DNA of 64,000 nucleotides, taken from Inia geoffrensis. Lineage: Eukaryota; Chordata; Mammalia; Artiodactyla; Iniidae. The position numbers were made by a program, and so were the translations under genes. Within the stretch, counting starts at the first letter, position 1; the number at the start of each line of letters is the position of its first letter. Under the pieces are notes generated by a model that was not told where the DNA came from, did not search any database, and worked only from the letters and a program-made list of their open reading frames with translations. Positions 10,480 through 23,247 of this stretch are shown one piece after another. Location of the stretch: NCBI GenBank assembly GCA_036417435.1, contig CM070905.1, positions 18,329,592 to 18,393,591 on the forward strand, read 5' to 3'.

Positions 10480-10650
10480 GTGGGTTGTACCAATGTCGAT
10501 TTCCTGGATTTTGATATTATACTGTAGTTATGTAAGATGTTACCACTGGGGAAAACTGAGTGAAGGGTTCTTAGGACCTCCCTGCACTATTTTTGTAACT
10601 TCCTGCTAATCTATAATTATCTCAAAACAGAAAGTTAAAAAATGAAAATA
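10480..10650 (+). repeat. L1 3'-UTR end
   Basis: Matches the mammalian L1M terminal segment: 'GATATTATACTGTAGTTATG', 'AAGATGTTACCACTGGGGA', then 'AATTATCTCAAAACAGAAAG' running to an A-rich end. Confidence 0.8.
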
Positions 10651-12180
10651 AATGTCAGTGGTCAAAAGAGCAAACAAAGAAAATTGTCCTTTCTAGCCAG
10701 GTACGTGTCTGTTGAGACAACAACTGTTTGTTAAATGGAACCCTTCCTTTGACATAGTCCTGTAGGAGTCCTCCAGCAAACTTGTCTACCTTGTACTCCT
10801 CTAAAGGTACACTCTTGACAATTTTGACCCTACATAAGACTAGTGATAAAAAATGAAAATAAAACTGAAACAATCACAATTTCCTAGCAAATGTAAACAG
10901 CACTTCATTGCTCTGGTTATAACATTAACATTCTCTACAACAAATAATCCAACTCATTGAATCCTGTTTCTACTCCTCTAACAGCCACTCTTTCAGAACA
11001 AAAGGTAAATGACTATTTTTAAAGCCAGGAAGAAAACAGATTCCGTCAGGGAAGTGTAAGGAAACTTAAGTTCAGTGTTCTACCTTCTGACTCAGCAAAA
11101 CCTCACCTACTAAAGCCATGGGATTGTCAATGAAATGTGACTTGCGTTGCAACAAATGGAATTATATTCTCCTGTATTTGGCGGAAAACATTGATCATAG
11201 GACTGCACAGTTCATTTCAAAGTGTCCTTACTCTCTAAATTTTACCCATTCATTTGCAGACTCCCAAAATCCTCCGAAACGCCAGTTCAGTCAAAGCAGC
11301 AACATAAACATAAATCTTCCAAACTCACTGATGTTGTATATACAAAACAGCCCACAGCTAGCTTAAACTGGCTGAATAGAGAGTTCAGGAATGGTTTTGT
11401 TGCTGAGAATATACACGTGATCTAAGAATGACATCCTAAATGGTTTTAAATACTTTGGAGTAGCTTTTCAAATGCAAACTAAATATAATTAATCAAGTTC
11501 CATTTTCCCTAGTATATAAAAATTACTAAGTGGAAAATGCAGGAACTCCAGTAATTTCCTTCAATAAATGGCTGTTAACTGTGATAAACTGTGAGACTCT
11601 TAAACCGAAAGCGATGGCAGGATCCTCCTGTCCCGCAACCTCATCTAGCTGTGCTGGAAACACAACTGCAGATCTGACGTACACACATAACCAGATGCTG
11701 CTACATCGGACTTGAGAGAACATTTTGTTTTACTTTAAAACTCTACAGTTTATGTTTGTGCATATAAGCTTTTGCACTTTTCCAGAAAAATTAAATATTA
11801 GGACTGAAAGAAGATTGTCACTGGAAGGAAATTATCTATCTGAACAAAATTATCAAACCCTTAGCTAGGCTGGGAGAAAACAGGACAGCACTAGGCAAAA
11901 CTAGTATTCTAGATCTGGTCAAGAGAAGACTAGATGAATTCACAGCTGAATGACCCTGGTTAGCACAACTACAATTAAAAGACAGATTCTTAAGCAACTG
12001 ATATTTCACAAAAGGAATATACTCCAATTAGAGAGGTTTAAAAAAATATTAATAGACTTTGTTTTTTAGAGGAAAGATAGTTTTTAAATGTTTTATTTGA
12101 TAAAAAGTTATTTTGAGAATGTCATATGTTAATCATATTAAGTATTCTATCTCTACTTTTATTCTTTCTACGCGTTTGGT
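10651..12180. other. Anonymous AT-rich sequence
   Basis: Several 60-80-codon open frames on both strands, none with a domain or splice context that I recognise. Confidence 0.45.
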
Positions 12181-12197
12181 TCAAACACCACATTTCT

Positions 12198-12556
12198 GTT
12201 TTTTTTAAACATGATATAATTTTTTTGAAAAATTAATTAATTAATTTGTTTTTGGCTGCATTGGTTCTTTGTTGCTGCGCATGAATGGACTTTCTCTAGT
12301 TGCGGTGAAAGGGGGCTACTCTTCCTTGCAGTGGACGGGCTTCTCATTGCAGTGGCTTCTCTTGTTGCAGAGCATGGACTCTAGGCACGCGGGCTTCAGT
12401 AGTTGTGGCTCACGGGCTCTAGAGCTCAGGCTCAGTACTTGTGGTGCACAGGGTTAGTTGCTACACAGCATGTGGGATCTTCCTGGACCAGGGCTCAAAC
12501 CCATGTCCCCTGGATTGGCAGGTGGATTCTTAACCACTGCACCACCAGGGAAGCCC
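12198..12556 (-). mobile_element. CHR-family SINE, long form
   Basis: Minus-strand copy with a degraded T-rich/(TTAA)n tail. TSD CAAACACCACATTTCT at 12182-12197 and CAAACACCAGATTTCT at 12557-12572 (one mismatch). More diverged than the short-form copies. Confidence 0.93.
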
Positions 12557-12574
12557 CAAACACCAGATTTCTCA

Positions 12575-13295
12575 ATCCAACTAGTTCACTAAAGTTGTTC
12601 AGCCTAGTCAAAACCCTAGACACTGTCAGCTTCTAGAAGCTAAAATAAAACCCTGGACTGGGATCTCATAGTCCTAAACATTCCCTCAACCTTAAAAACC
12701 ATAAAAAATGGTGAGGGTCACCCCTCCAAACCAATGATTAGGATACAACACTGATGACCCTGAAGGAGCTAGTGAAGATATCACAGCAGCTGACTTGAGG
12801 AACACTGCTGGTGATCATGAAGAGCCAGGAGAAGCTAGGAGAACCACAGAGTGGAATGCAGGGCTGGCCTTCTTGAAGGAGGGAGAGAAGGCAGGCAGGT
12901 AGGCAAGAAGAGATTTATATTGGAGTGCAGTTCTAAGAAAGTCAGGCAAGAGCCAGGGGAATCCTCAGAACAAAGCCATCCATCAGAGGAGTCCCACATC
13001 TCCCAGGAACAAGCATACTTTAATATCCCTGTCAAGCTCCATGGGAACTGTAGCTTCAGCGAGAACACAGGTTTTAAAGTGCAGCTGCTGAGGCATCGGG
13101 CAATTACACTCCCAGCAGCAGAAGAGCTGAGAGGCCATTTCATAGCCACTGCTGTGGACTCAACTTTACCTTTCATTATTCCTATACATTCACTGTCCAC
13201 TATCATCAGGTCAGTACATTCTCCATAAAGTCTTACAATAATGTCTGTATTATTGCATTTTAATATAAATACCTCCATATGACATATTTTTTTCT
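12575..13295. other. Anonymous sequence with overlapping chance open frames
   Basis: Open frames of 147 codons (minus, 12835-13278) and 125 codons (plus, 12851-13228) overlap across the same DNA. Neither has a recognisable domain. Their mutual overlap favours low stop-codon density over coding. Confidence 0.45.
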
Positions 13296-13299
13296 CTGT

Positions 13300-13560
13300 C
13301 TTAGTCCTACTTAATCTTCAAGGCCCAGTTGAAACCCCATCTCCTCCAAGAAATCTTACTAGATCATTACAACTTCCATTTAACCTCTCCTTCTCTGGCT
13401 GGGGTCTGACCTCTACTTTCTATCATTTAACTACATACCATTTTACCCTGTTCTCTGTGGTTTTACGTGTGATCATTTAGCTTTTACCCAGGCTCTAACA
13501 ATCTCAAGGTCCCTGACTTTACCCTTCTCTATAATCTTCTTAGGGCTCACCACAGTGTGA
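13300..13560 (+). repeat. L2 fragment
   Basis: Contains the sense L2 segment 'CAAGGCCCAGTTGAAACCCC' with 'CTCCTCCAAGAAATCTTACT' and the C-rich stretch that follows. Truncated. Confidence 0.65.
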
Positions 13561-14569
13561 CAAGAAATATGGTTAATTGAAAATAAATATCATTCTTAGA
13601 AAGACAATTCTAAATGGAGATTTTAAATCTTATAAGTAAATCTCAGACACATCAAATTCCCTAACCCACCCATCTTATTCCCTAAAGAGGTCTCAAGTTG
13701 AAGCCTCCTGAAGCTGATTAGAATTACTATTTCCTTACAAAACAAGATGGCACCATTAACTAAGTATACTAAAGGACCAAGAGCAGCCATGAATAATGAT
13801 TGATTCAGGTTGAGGGGTTGCAGCTGTATACTGTTTTTGAGGGCCACTAAAGTTAGACCAGGTAGCTCACCAGGTCATCCTATACACGCCAGTGAAGGGT
13901 CAAAACTTGTGCTCAAAGGGCTCTCTCAGAATTTGGCAAGCAGTAAGGTGGGTCAGGAGAGTTGGGGCTTGGTCACTCTATTCATGTACTGGAGTTATAC
14001 CCAGTTATAGATGATGATGAAGTCCAGTCCGAAAGATGGAGCATAAAGTGCTGGGCTAAGATTGCAAGTGAGAGTCAAGAGTCTAGTGAGTTCAAGACTC
14101 TGGAGGGAGAAGTGAGTTGAGGAAAGATCTTGGGTGGGAGCAGAAACTGCTTCTCACTTTGTTTTGCTTGTTTATTTTTTCCAATGCTAAATCTTTAAAG
14201 AATTATCATTCACTCAAACCCCCATTCATTCATTCATTTGTTCATATTCCTGAGCTTATTACAGGAGAATGCTAGGACTAGGGACACAGGCATGAGCAAG
14301 GTGAAGTTCAAGTTTGCAGAAGACTGTGAAGTAAACATGTTATTAAACCTTGGTGAGCTAAGGGCTGAAAAGAAGGAACAGGTATTATGCAGGAGTAAAC
14401 ATGGTCTCTAGAGCTTTGTGTGCTCCTAGTAAACAACCCCTCCACAAGCCTCCACTGAACTGTCAGTTGTATTGAAAAAGAAGCCCCAGAATTCTGCATG
14501 TTCCTGGAAAGAAACCCCTCCCTCCTCAGCATCAGTCCCAGACTTACTATTATTGTCTGAATATGAGAC
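13561..14569. other. Anonymous sequence
   Basis: A possible L2 terminus (CATTCATTCATTTGTTCAT) lies near 14223. Nothing else identified. Confidence 0.4.
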
Positions 14570-17160
14570 CATCAGGACTGATTGTATCATGCCCTACATT
14601 CTTCAAGGCTCCCAAGACTTTCAGATCCTCCTACATTACCCATATTCCATGCCCAACTGGCTCTGTACATCTCCTATTCTGATCCCCTATCATCCCCCTA
14701 GCTGATTTCTCTAGAACTCAGGATCAGTCATCAGCCAAGACCCTATATTGAAAACTCTTTGATTATTCCCTCCAACTTCATGCATCATATATCCCCTCAC
14801 AATTTACAGTCCTTCTGACATCCATACCCTCGTATCACAGAGCCCGGAGGTGAAGGAGATGTCCTCCTTACTCCTCTTTGCCATTTTTGCCTCATTTCCC
14901 CCTAAAAATACTACCCACTACCCCTCTTTGTTGCAGTCATCTACTGATTCCTGCATTACTCCCCTCTATTTCTAGAAGATTTTAGCTCCTGGTTGTAACT
15001 CTTTTCAATATGATGCCTGCCAAAATTCTCAGAAATTTCAAATTTCATGTATGCGATCCTCCTAATACCCTGGCCTCTTAGTTCCTTGAGCTCCTCTCCT
15101 CCAATGGTCTTTTCCTCCAACATATCTCAGTCTCCCACCTCCTTTCACAGATGACACCCCCTGATTCATCACTCTAAACACTACTTTCCATTTAGCAGGC
15201 AGGCAGCTGAACCCAGCTGGAGGAAACTCACAGCTAAGCTGACTGGTTTTACATAAAATTGATTACTACTAATGTTGAGTGGAGCCTTAGTGCTACCTGG
15301 CAGTTCTACTATGTTTCCCAAGTCTAAACATCCTCTCTTCTATTAAAACCCCTCAAATCTCCTCTTCCTTTCAAATGCTTAGCTGATAAACTTGCTTCCT
15401 ATTTCACTGAAAAAATGGAGGTAATCAGATGGAAACTTCACAGGCTCCCACCACATTTCCCAATCTACCTATACCTGAATCCAGATAGTCTACCTTTCCT
15501 CCTGCAATGATGCCTTATTTGTCCATGTTTCTATCTAAGGCCAAACCTTCCACTTGCACTCTGGGTTCCACCTTTTTTCACCTACCCAAGAGCATTTTTC
15601 TAGCAACTGTTACTTCTCTTCTGCATCATCAATATTTCTTTCTCCACTGGATTATTTCCATCATCAAACATGCCTAAATATATCTCATCTTAAATTAAGA
15701 AAAGAGAATCTTTATTAAACTCACATGTCTCTTCAGTAACTATTCCAATCCTCTGCTCCTCTTTCAACAAAAATTCTGAAAAGAGTTGCCTCTGCTCACT
15801 GTTCCTACTTCTTTTCCTCCCATCCTCTCTTGAATCCATGCCGATCAGACTTTTTCTGCATTTTTTTTTTCAGGGTCATTGCTAAATTCATTGATCAGTT
15901 CTCAGTCACTGTCTTACTTAGCCTATTAGTATTTGTCACAATCACTTCCTCCCTTTGGAAGTTCTTTCTTCACGTGGCTTCTAGCACATCACACCCTCCT
16001 GGTTCTCTTTCTACTCCCATTAGCCATTCTTCTTATTCTCCTTTGATGGCTCCTGGTCTTCACTCTGATCTTTAATTGTCGGAGGACCCCAGAAATTGTC
16101 CTAAGACTGTGTTCCTTTATCTAACTCACTGCCTGATCTCACCTCGCTGCTTGGCATTAAATCTCATGCAAATGCCGATGACTCTCAAATACATATCTTC
16201 ACCCAGGACCTCCTCCCTGAAACCCAGACTTGTATATCCAACTGCTTATTTAACAGTTCCAGTCAGATGCATAACTGTTATGTCAAATTCAAAATGTTCA
16301 AAACCGAACTACTGATTTCCACCCTCACAGCTCCTTCTACATCTGAACGTGGTAAATGAAATTCCATTCTTTCAGTTTCTTAAACCAAAAAAAACCTTAA
16401 GCTCATTTTGACTCCTTTTTTCCAGTGATTTGCTGGTAAACATGTTCTCAGCTCTGAAGGGTGGGAGGTAGAGGAAGGTCCAACTTCTCTGTATAAATAC
16501 TCCCATCATTATCCATTTCTAGCTACAAATGTCACATCATTGAATACTAAGTTGGTAGGAGATGTATAGTGGCTCTCCATTATGTAGTGTTTCTACCATA
16601 TAGACACGAAATATATAAATAACTTCAAGAGCATAGGTAATTGTAAAATGTAATAAGATAATTAGGAAATGATGAGTTTTTTAGTATTCATTACTTTTAT
16701 TTTAATATAACATTTAATTAGAAGTTTATATAATTAATTTGTTATATGGCTTGTATTTAATAACTGTCTTACAAAACTCCTAAAAATTTAGCATTGGTTC
16801 TCATGAACTCTAAGGAGCTGGCTCCAGGATACCACTGCCTGTGTCTCTTTCACTCTCAAATTCATTAGCAAATCCTGATGGCTCTACATTCAAAATAAAT
16901 ATCTAGAAGCTGATCACTTTTCACTATCGCCATCACCGCCACTCTAGCTCAAGCCATCATTATCTTTCAGCTACATCAGCTTCCCCACTACTCCACTCTC
17001 CCCATGCCATTCTGTTCTCAACACAGGAGTCAGATGTAAACTCTAAGTCAGTTCACATCACTCTTTTGATTACAACTTTCTAATTGCTTCCTGTTTTATA
17101 CAGAATAAAATCCAAAGTTCAACAAATGATCTACAAGGCACTACCTGAAAGAATGGGGGA
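14570..17160 (+). mobile_element. Decayed L2 (CR1-clade) LINE with reverse-transcriptase remnant
   Basis: Sense-strand L2 with many stops and frameshifts. The segment near 15050-15110 ('TACCCTGGCCTCTTAGTTCC') matches the upstream L2 body. At 16171-16191 the frame reads N-A-D-D-S-Q-I, the decayed Y-A-D-D catalytic motif of non-LTR reverse transcriptases. It is preceded near 16078 by a relic of the G-V-P-Q-G-S motif and followed by about 65 open codons. The 3' part (16838-17160) contains 'AGCAAATCCTGATGGCTCTA' and 'AAAATCCAAAGTTCAACAAA'. A 415-bp hAT element at 16423-16837 interrupts it. No functional protein remains. Confidence 0.82.
16423..16837 (+). mobile_element. Non-autonomous hAT-type DNA element, copy 1 (inside L2)
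   Basis: Begins CAGTGATTTGCTGGTAAA and ends ...GGATACCACTG, giving the CAGTG/CACTG termini typical of hAT elements. The same sequence, end to end, recurs at 35790-36222. It splits L2 sequence that is continuous on both sides; the 8-bp flanks are only weakly alike. I do not recognise the family name with certainty. Confidence 0.75.
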
Positions 17161-17245
17161 AAAAAATGGAAGAAAGAAGAGGAATGGAAGAGAGGTAGAA
17201 GAAAGGAAGGAAGGACAGGAAGAAAGAAAGAAAAAGAAAATAAAT
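17150..17245. repeat. Purine-rich (GAAA/GGAA) low-complexity tract
   Basis: Almost pure A/G on the plus strand, directly after the 3' break of the L2. Confidence 0.8.
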
Positions 17246-18525
17246 GATAGTGGTATGAACAGGTGGTGCTGTGAGAGCAGAGAGGTACATAACTTAGATA
17301 AGGGTGAGGTAAATTTTCCTGGAGGATGGAGCCCTTAAGTGGCACCTGCGATACACAAGTAATTGAGCTCCGATTTTGCATTCTGCTTGTTCATTCATTC
17401 TGTGTAGTTCCAGATCTGGGAGAAGCAGAACTGGAGACTGCATTCTTTTTTTTAAATAGAAAATAAAACAACTTTCTACTCTATCAACCTAGATTGCTAA
17501 AGAGATAATCATAAGAAGCAGGAGAGTAATGGTGGCATGCTACTTACCAGGAACACCGTCCTGTGACATTCCCAGTAACAGTCTGGTCTCAGAAAAATGG
17601 CTAATTGCAAATATTTGATAAGTGCTTAAAAGTTTTCCCCAAAGCTCCAAACCCTAGGGGAAGATAGAGTGTTCCCAGGCCAGACTAAAACCTTTTAACC
17701 TTAAGTCCCTTAAACATAAATATGTTGCCAAGATGCCGAGTGGATATTTAAATCATCCACTTCCTGTTTCAGTGCTATCTCTCTGTTTTGGAGAAGGACC
17801 AAAAATGTTTCATTCCTTTTGGCACTGTTTTCTTCATTTAAAAAGGATTTATACTTCAGGGGTTTTGACTCCAGAAAAAAAAAAAAAAAAAAAAAAGGGA
17901 AAAGAGCACATATTTTGGATGTCAGATCCTGAATCTTTTGACCCTTTCAAACAAGAACGCACTACTCTGTAGCCAGTGGGGTGAGAGAATTAGATCAGGG
18001 ATAGAACATGTCCAAATGGGTTTCTAAAATGACAAGCAAAGAGGGAAAATTGGCCCACCTACAATAACTTGTTTAGGAAACATTAAAAACAGCCCATCCA
18101 AGAAGTAGATTTTTTTGTAAATAGTTTTGTTTAAATGTAACTTAAGATAATCTATCTAAGCATTTCCATCGTGCCCAAGCTATCAGTCAATTAAACTTCG
18201 AATATGATGAAAACACATCCATGGCTAGTTTTATGAGGTTTTCATTAAAATGAATACGAGTAAATAGAAAGTTCTGAATGGTGTGTCTTAGACAGAAAGG
18301 TTCTTTGAAGGTTCTCAGCCAGGATCGAGGGTTGGAGAGGAATGGGCAAGGATAATTTCAGAATGTCCTGAGTAGCAGAACAATCCACACTATCAGCCTG
18401 TGTAGTTTGAAAAAACTCTCCAGCCAATTCTCATTGTACTTGGCAACCCCTCTCCCCAGTTATGAGTCCCCAGGGAGACAGGATAATATCAGAAGTATTA
18501 ATAGTGTCAGTGAACATTCCTGTCT
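17246..18525. other. Anonymous sequence
   Basis: Contains a poly-A run near 17876-17896. No source gene or element recognised around it. Confidence 0.4.
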
Positions 18526-18529
18526 TCAA

Positions 18530-18700
18530 TTAACTGAATTCAATTCAGCATTTGTTGATCCTCTACTTTGGGCTTGAAGTTGTGATTTGCAGTGGAATTG
18601 AGGGTAGGATATACAAAGATCAATGAAAATTGTTCCTGCCTGATGGTGAAGTAGACAGAAAAGAACGGTAAACTCTTTTGGTCAGATATAATACACAGTG
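18530..18700 (-). repeat. L2 3'-end fragment
   Basis: Inverted L2 terminus, diverged ('GCATTTGTTGATCCTCTACT' region, then 'CTGCCTGATGGTGAAGTAGA'). Confidence 0.5.
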
Positions 18701-20245
18701 GTTTAAGTTGTGGGAACCTTCTCCTTCCACTCCGACTGGGGCAAGAAGGAGGTGGCGGTATAGGGAGTTGAACTTTGGATTATGGATTGACTTTCAATCA
18801 GTAGACAGCAAATGGAAAACCACACAAGGACCAAGGAAACATTCTTCTTAGCTGATGGCTTGTGTTGATAGACATGTTCCTGAAAAATTCTGTATGTAAC
18901 CTGGGTGGGTTAGTCATTCCTCTTTGGCCCAGGGGCTGCCAGGAGGCTTGCCCACACACAGCTAGCAACTGCACTGTCAGCTGAAGGGGGATAGGAGGTA
19001 CTCTCAGACAGAATGCAAAGGCTGAGAACAGAATGAAGGCCTGAGCAAACCTCACAGATAAACTTTGGCTTTCATTAAACTGCTACTCAATTCAAAAACT
19101 GGCACACACTTGGGTGCAGGGAAAGAGAAGGCCTTCTGCCACCACAAAGAGGAACAAGAATGAAGAAGTCAGTGGTTTGATCCTCTCAATGGCCAATTCA
19201 ATGCTTGCAGACTGTAGCTCTCACCCCATGGAGCCATTGCAGGGGGCACGGTTTTGACCCACAGTGCTGGACAAGAATATATTGACTACTGGAAAAACAA
19301 CATGCAAATATCCTACCAATAGTCTGTTCATAGTACATATTCTTATAAATAAATCATGGTATAATTACAACCAACTGGAGAGAAGGAGAATAGACCCTCA
19401 CCAGGCATAACCTGGCAGTTCAAAGATGTATCAGAAACTGGAAAAATCTAGAAAACACTGATTAAGACAGCTGAGGATAACCCATTGGATGATTTGCCAT
19501 CTCCAACCATTTGATTCACTTCATAAGGGCAGATCTGTCTATTTGCTGAAAATGTAGGATTAGGCCAATTGAGTTGATTATATAGCAGTTGGCAATTAGT
19601 CACAATATGTTCACTTTTAGTAAGCATTTCTGATTCTTAAGTTTATGCTACTTCTGAGAATAATATTAATCAATTTAAATACTTTTATAAAAATTCCATA
19701 TCTGCTAAGTGTTTTGGTGACCTTACTATGTCTGTAAGCTATCCAAGATTCCTTTTAAAAGTTTATAGCCTTTGGTTTTCTAAATATTGTCAAGAGATGG
19801 GGAAAAATCTTTAAACTTAAGGGTGTTCTTGTGGAATTTGGCTCCCATGTCCCATTTCTGTCTGTATAGCTTAATTTTTTTCTAGCAATGAAAATATGTT
19901 CTCATCACCTCTACAATACAAAGCAAGATGTTGGCTCACAGGCTCTTGCAATTGTGAGTAAGCTGTCAAGGCATTAGTATTTTCATGGCTCCAAAGTTGA
20001 TTTGAGGGAATTTTAATCTTATTGTCTTTGTTTTCCAATGTGACTACCCTAAAACTCTCTTTTCATGTTGGAAAATAAAAAATGACAGACATGACTAAAA
20101 CTGACAGTCAAAATATAGACAACTGTACCATGCTGAATGTACATTTTGTTCTAGATGAAGTGCTGTTCTCATAGAAAAGACATGAGCTGAAAGTAACATA
20201 TATCAGCTTGGTAAAAAAAAAAAAATCATGGCTATAAGAGGAGGG
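18701..20245. other. Anonymous sequence
   Basis: No recognisable feature. Confidence 0.4.
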
Positions 20246-20249
20246 AACT

Positions 20250-20410
20250 AATATTTATTGAACCTCTACAGGCTCTGTGCTAGGTTATTTATATTATTTC
20301 ATTTAGTTCTCATAACTCCCAGCCCTGCCTTTTTACAGATGAGTAAATGAAAGCTTGAAAGGGTTCAAAATTTTACCTATAGGTTTTACAGCTAGTATAG
20401 ACCCCATGCC
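20250..20410 (-). repeat. MIR fragment
   Basis: 'AACTAATATTTATTGAACCT', then 'GTGCTAGGTTATTTATA', then 'TTTTTACAGATGAGTAAATG': the inverted MIR in correct order. Confidence 0.85.
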
Positions 20411-22435
20411 TTTTGTACTACACCAGGTTCTCTCTTGTCTGTCAATTCTAATCTATCAGCTTCAGCTGCCTAGAATACTGCATTGAAAAGAATTCTGAAG
20501 CCATGAGAAAGAATGCTAGGTTTAATTAGCAATGTCAGTCAAAGGCCAGGAGCAAGATTGGTATCAGGTGTATTATTTGCACCCCCCCCCCCAATATTAT
20601 ACATATATTGTATTGGTAATTTTAGCTTGAAAGTAGGGGCTTGAGGAATATATTATCCTCATGGATTTTAGCCTTAATATCATTTCCTTCGTAAACATAG
20701 ATGTTCTATACGTTAGTCTTTCCCATAGTTGTAACTATTTTCTTACCATCCTAAGTTCTTTAAGTACTTTTTTTTCATCCCTTGGGAATGAGTCTTTAAT
20801 CACTTATTTTCAAAGAGTTTGCTCAGAGTTATGACCAATGTTCCATTGTTGAAATTTTATATTTAAATACTTCAGTGTATACAGTGTAATCTATACATGT
20901 GTGTGGAAGTTAACTCTAACCTGTACCCTAGGAACTGTTGTTTGTTAGTATATGAATGACCCTAGTCAGGAGTATACACACCAGAAAGCATATAAGACTG
21001 ATGTTTTAAATACCACTATCTAAATTCATACCTAAAGGTCTGTAAATTAGCATAAAGGAAGTATTGAATGAACATAGTTTGTCATTTGGCAAATGAGTGG
21101 GTGTTCAATACATGTGATTGGGTTGCGTAGAAAGACTTATACAGGGATCTCATCCTAGTGTGTACAGGTATTAGGAATCTAGCAAGCCCTGCATTTGCAG
21201 AAGTGCCATAAATTTAGGATCCTGTTCAGGCTTGTGCCCATTTAAAAATTTGGGCCTGGCTAGAAAGGAAACTGATCCTGTCATCAGAATGTTATAACAT
21301 TTGCCAGGGACTAAACTTTTTGTATAAGGTGCTTGTCAGAGCAACTAAGAGGACAGAAAGAGAACTTCTCCAAGTCTGCAGAACAGATTCTGTAATTTTT
21401 TTTATGCCCACTGTCTAATGAATGTTTGCACGTGTGCAGAATTTAGTCTCTGAGACTTGTTTCCATTGTAACATACCTGGTTATCTGGGAGGTTATCTGG
21501 GAGCAAGCAGTGCCTACATCTAATAATTGGAGACTACTGACATTAACCATAAAGAGCCAGGCAAATTAACTTAGGTTTTTTTACAACAACCAGTTATTGT
21601 GGCAAGTCCAGTAGAGACCTCTTCCTCCTTCTCTCACCTCCCCACCCCCCAGTATTCCAGAGTTATTCACCAGGATGAAGGAGGGGAAGTTTTTCAAGAG
21701 CCTCAGCCATACAACTCTAAGCCACTAGACTCCATCCTGGGAGTAGAGGTGGGAGCAGAGCTTTGAATCAGATAAGATATGAGATTTAAATTTTAAAATA
21801 AACATTTATCTTTCTTGAGTCTGGATGCCGGGCAGAGATGTATTTAAGGGACCCCTTTACTCTGTGATAAAAGGAAGTTTGAAACAGAACAATTAGGGGT
21901 ACTAGTAGAAAAAAGCATAAAACCATGTTGTCTTTATACCTGCAATGATTTGAGATTTTTTAATAAACCAGTCATTCTATCATGAAAAGAATTTTGTATA
22001 GTTGTGCTAATGCTTTAATGTATGTACAATTTAACGTCTCCAGGTTTCATATTCCTCATAATCCTCTAGGTGCAAGATTTATATTTCTCCATTTAGGAGA
22101 ATCACCTCTGTTTAAGAGGTTGAGCATGGAAAAACAGAAATAAAGAGTAGGGACTAGCTCTTCTAACCATCATGACTGTTCTCTACCTGCACGCAAACAC
22201 AGAATGTTGCCATTCTAAGTATCTTTCTCCCGTCATAGCTATCTCAGAGGAGGCAACAAATTTCCTTTTAAAATATATTCAAGGCTAAATCTCCAATAGG
22301 TTAATTTAATTTTACTCAATTAATAATGCAGACTGAATGAAGAAATAGGTGAAAATTTGAAAGTTAAAAAAAAGTGACAATGATTATTAAGATATTCCAA
22401 AGCATTCAGTTTCATCTATCAGATCTACTGTTTGG
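20411..22435. other. Anonymous sequence
   Basis: Carries an 11-C homopolymer at 20582-20592 and a 12-bp tandem duplication (GGTTATCTGGGA type) at 21478-21503. No gene recognised. Confidence 0.4.
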
Positions 22436-22439
22436 GAGC

Positions 22440-22911
22440 CAGTAGAGGGAATTCAAAGACAAAGAGGTTAGCCTGGACCGAAGAAGGTGTGACAGATTTC
22501 ATTGCTAACATGACAGAAAAGCTATAACAAAGCTCCTGGAGAAAGCCAACAACTAGGAAGATGGTGCTCCAGGAATAGGAATACTCTACCCATGGTAACC
22601 TACTAATGGGGGAGCAATCTATCAGCAAGAGGCAAACCCTGGACTGAAAGGGGGAAGACCCCTTTCTGTGTGAAGGAATGGGATCCAAACCTGAACTACC
22701 TGTTTAAAACTTCCAGCCAAGAAACTGAAGTGAAACATGATCTAAAACCAGTGAAACTGACAGGGACCAGTGAAGGCAAATGGGAAACCATCCCATGCAG
22801 ATGCCTCCATGATCCAGTCAATGCCCTAAAACTTCTCAAAATGCTGGAGCTGTGCTTACAACTACCAGGAGGAGATTGTGAAAGTCTTTTTTGGATAAAC
22901 TTGTTCAAGAG
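22440..22911 (+). repeat. LINE-like sequence, possibly HAL1, 5' part
   Basis: A-rich sense strand with fragmentary frames. It is continuous in character with 23248-24410 across the SINE insertion. The assignment to a HAL1/L1-type element is tentative and rests mainly on the better-preserved downstream part. Confidence 0.4.
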
Positions 22912-22920
22912 AAAGATCTA

Positions 22921-23238
22921 GGGCTTCCCTGGTGGCGCAGTGCTTGAGAATCTGCCTGCTAATGCAGGGGACACGGGTTCGAGCCCCGGTCTGGGAGGAT
23001 CCCACATGTCACGGAGCAACTAGACCCGTGAGCCACAACTACTGAGCCTGCGCATCTGGAACCTGTGCTCCGCAACAAGAGAGGCCGCGATAGTGAGAGG
23101 CCCGCGTGCTGCGATGAAGAGTGGCCCCCGCTTGCCACAACTAGAGAAAGCCCTCGCACAGAAACGAAGACGCAACACGGCAAAAATTAATTAATTAATT
23201 AATAAACTCCTGCCCCCAACATCTTCTTTAAAAAAAAA
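22921..23238 (+). mobile_element. CHR-family SINE, mixed-form body
   Basis: Head at 22921 with A- and B-box-like segments. It ends in (TTAA)n and poly-A. The TSD AAAGATCTA lies at 22912-22920 and again about 23239-23247. It carries both the GAGAGGCC.GTGAGAGGCCCGCG segment of the short form and the longer 3' body. Confidence 0.92.
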
Positions 23239-23247
23239 AAAGATCTA

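Noticed and set aside
12835..13278. 147-codon minus frame and 125-codon plus frame over the same DNA
   Set aside because: Mutual overlap and lack of domains suggest a chance stretch poor in stop codons.
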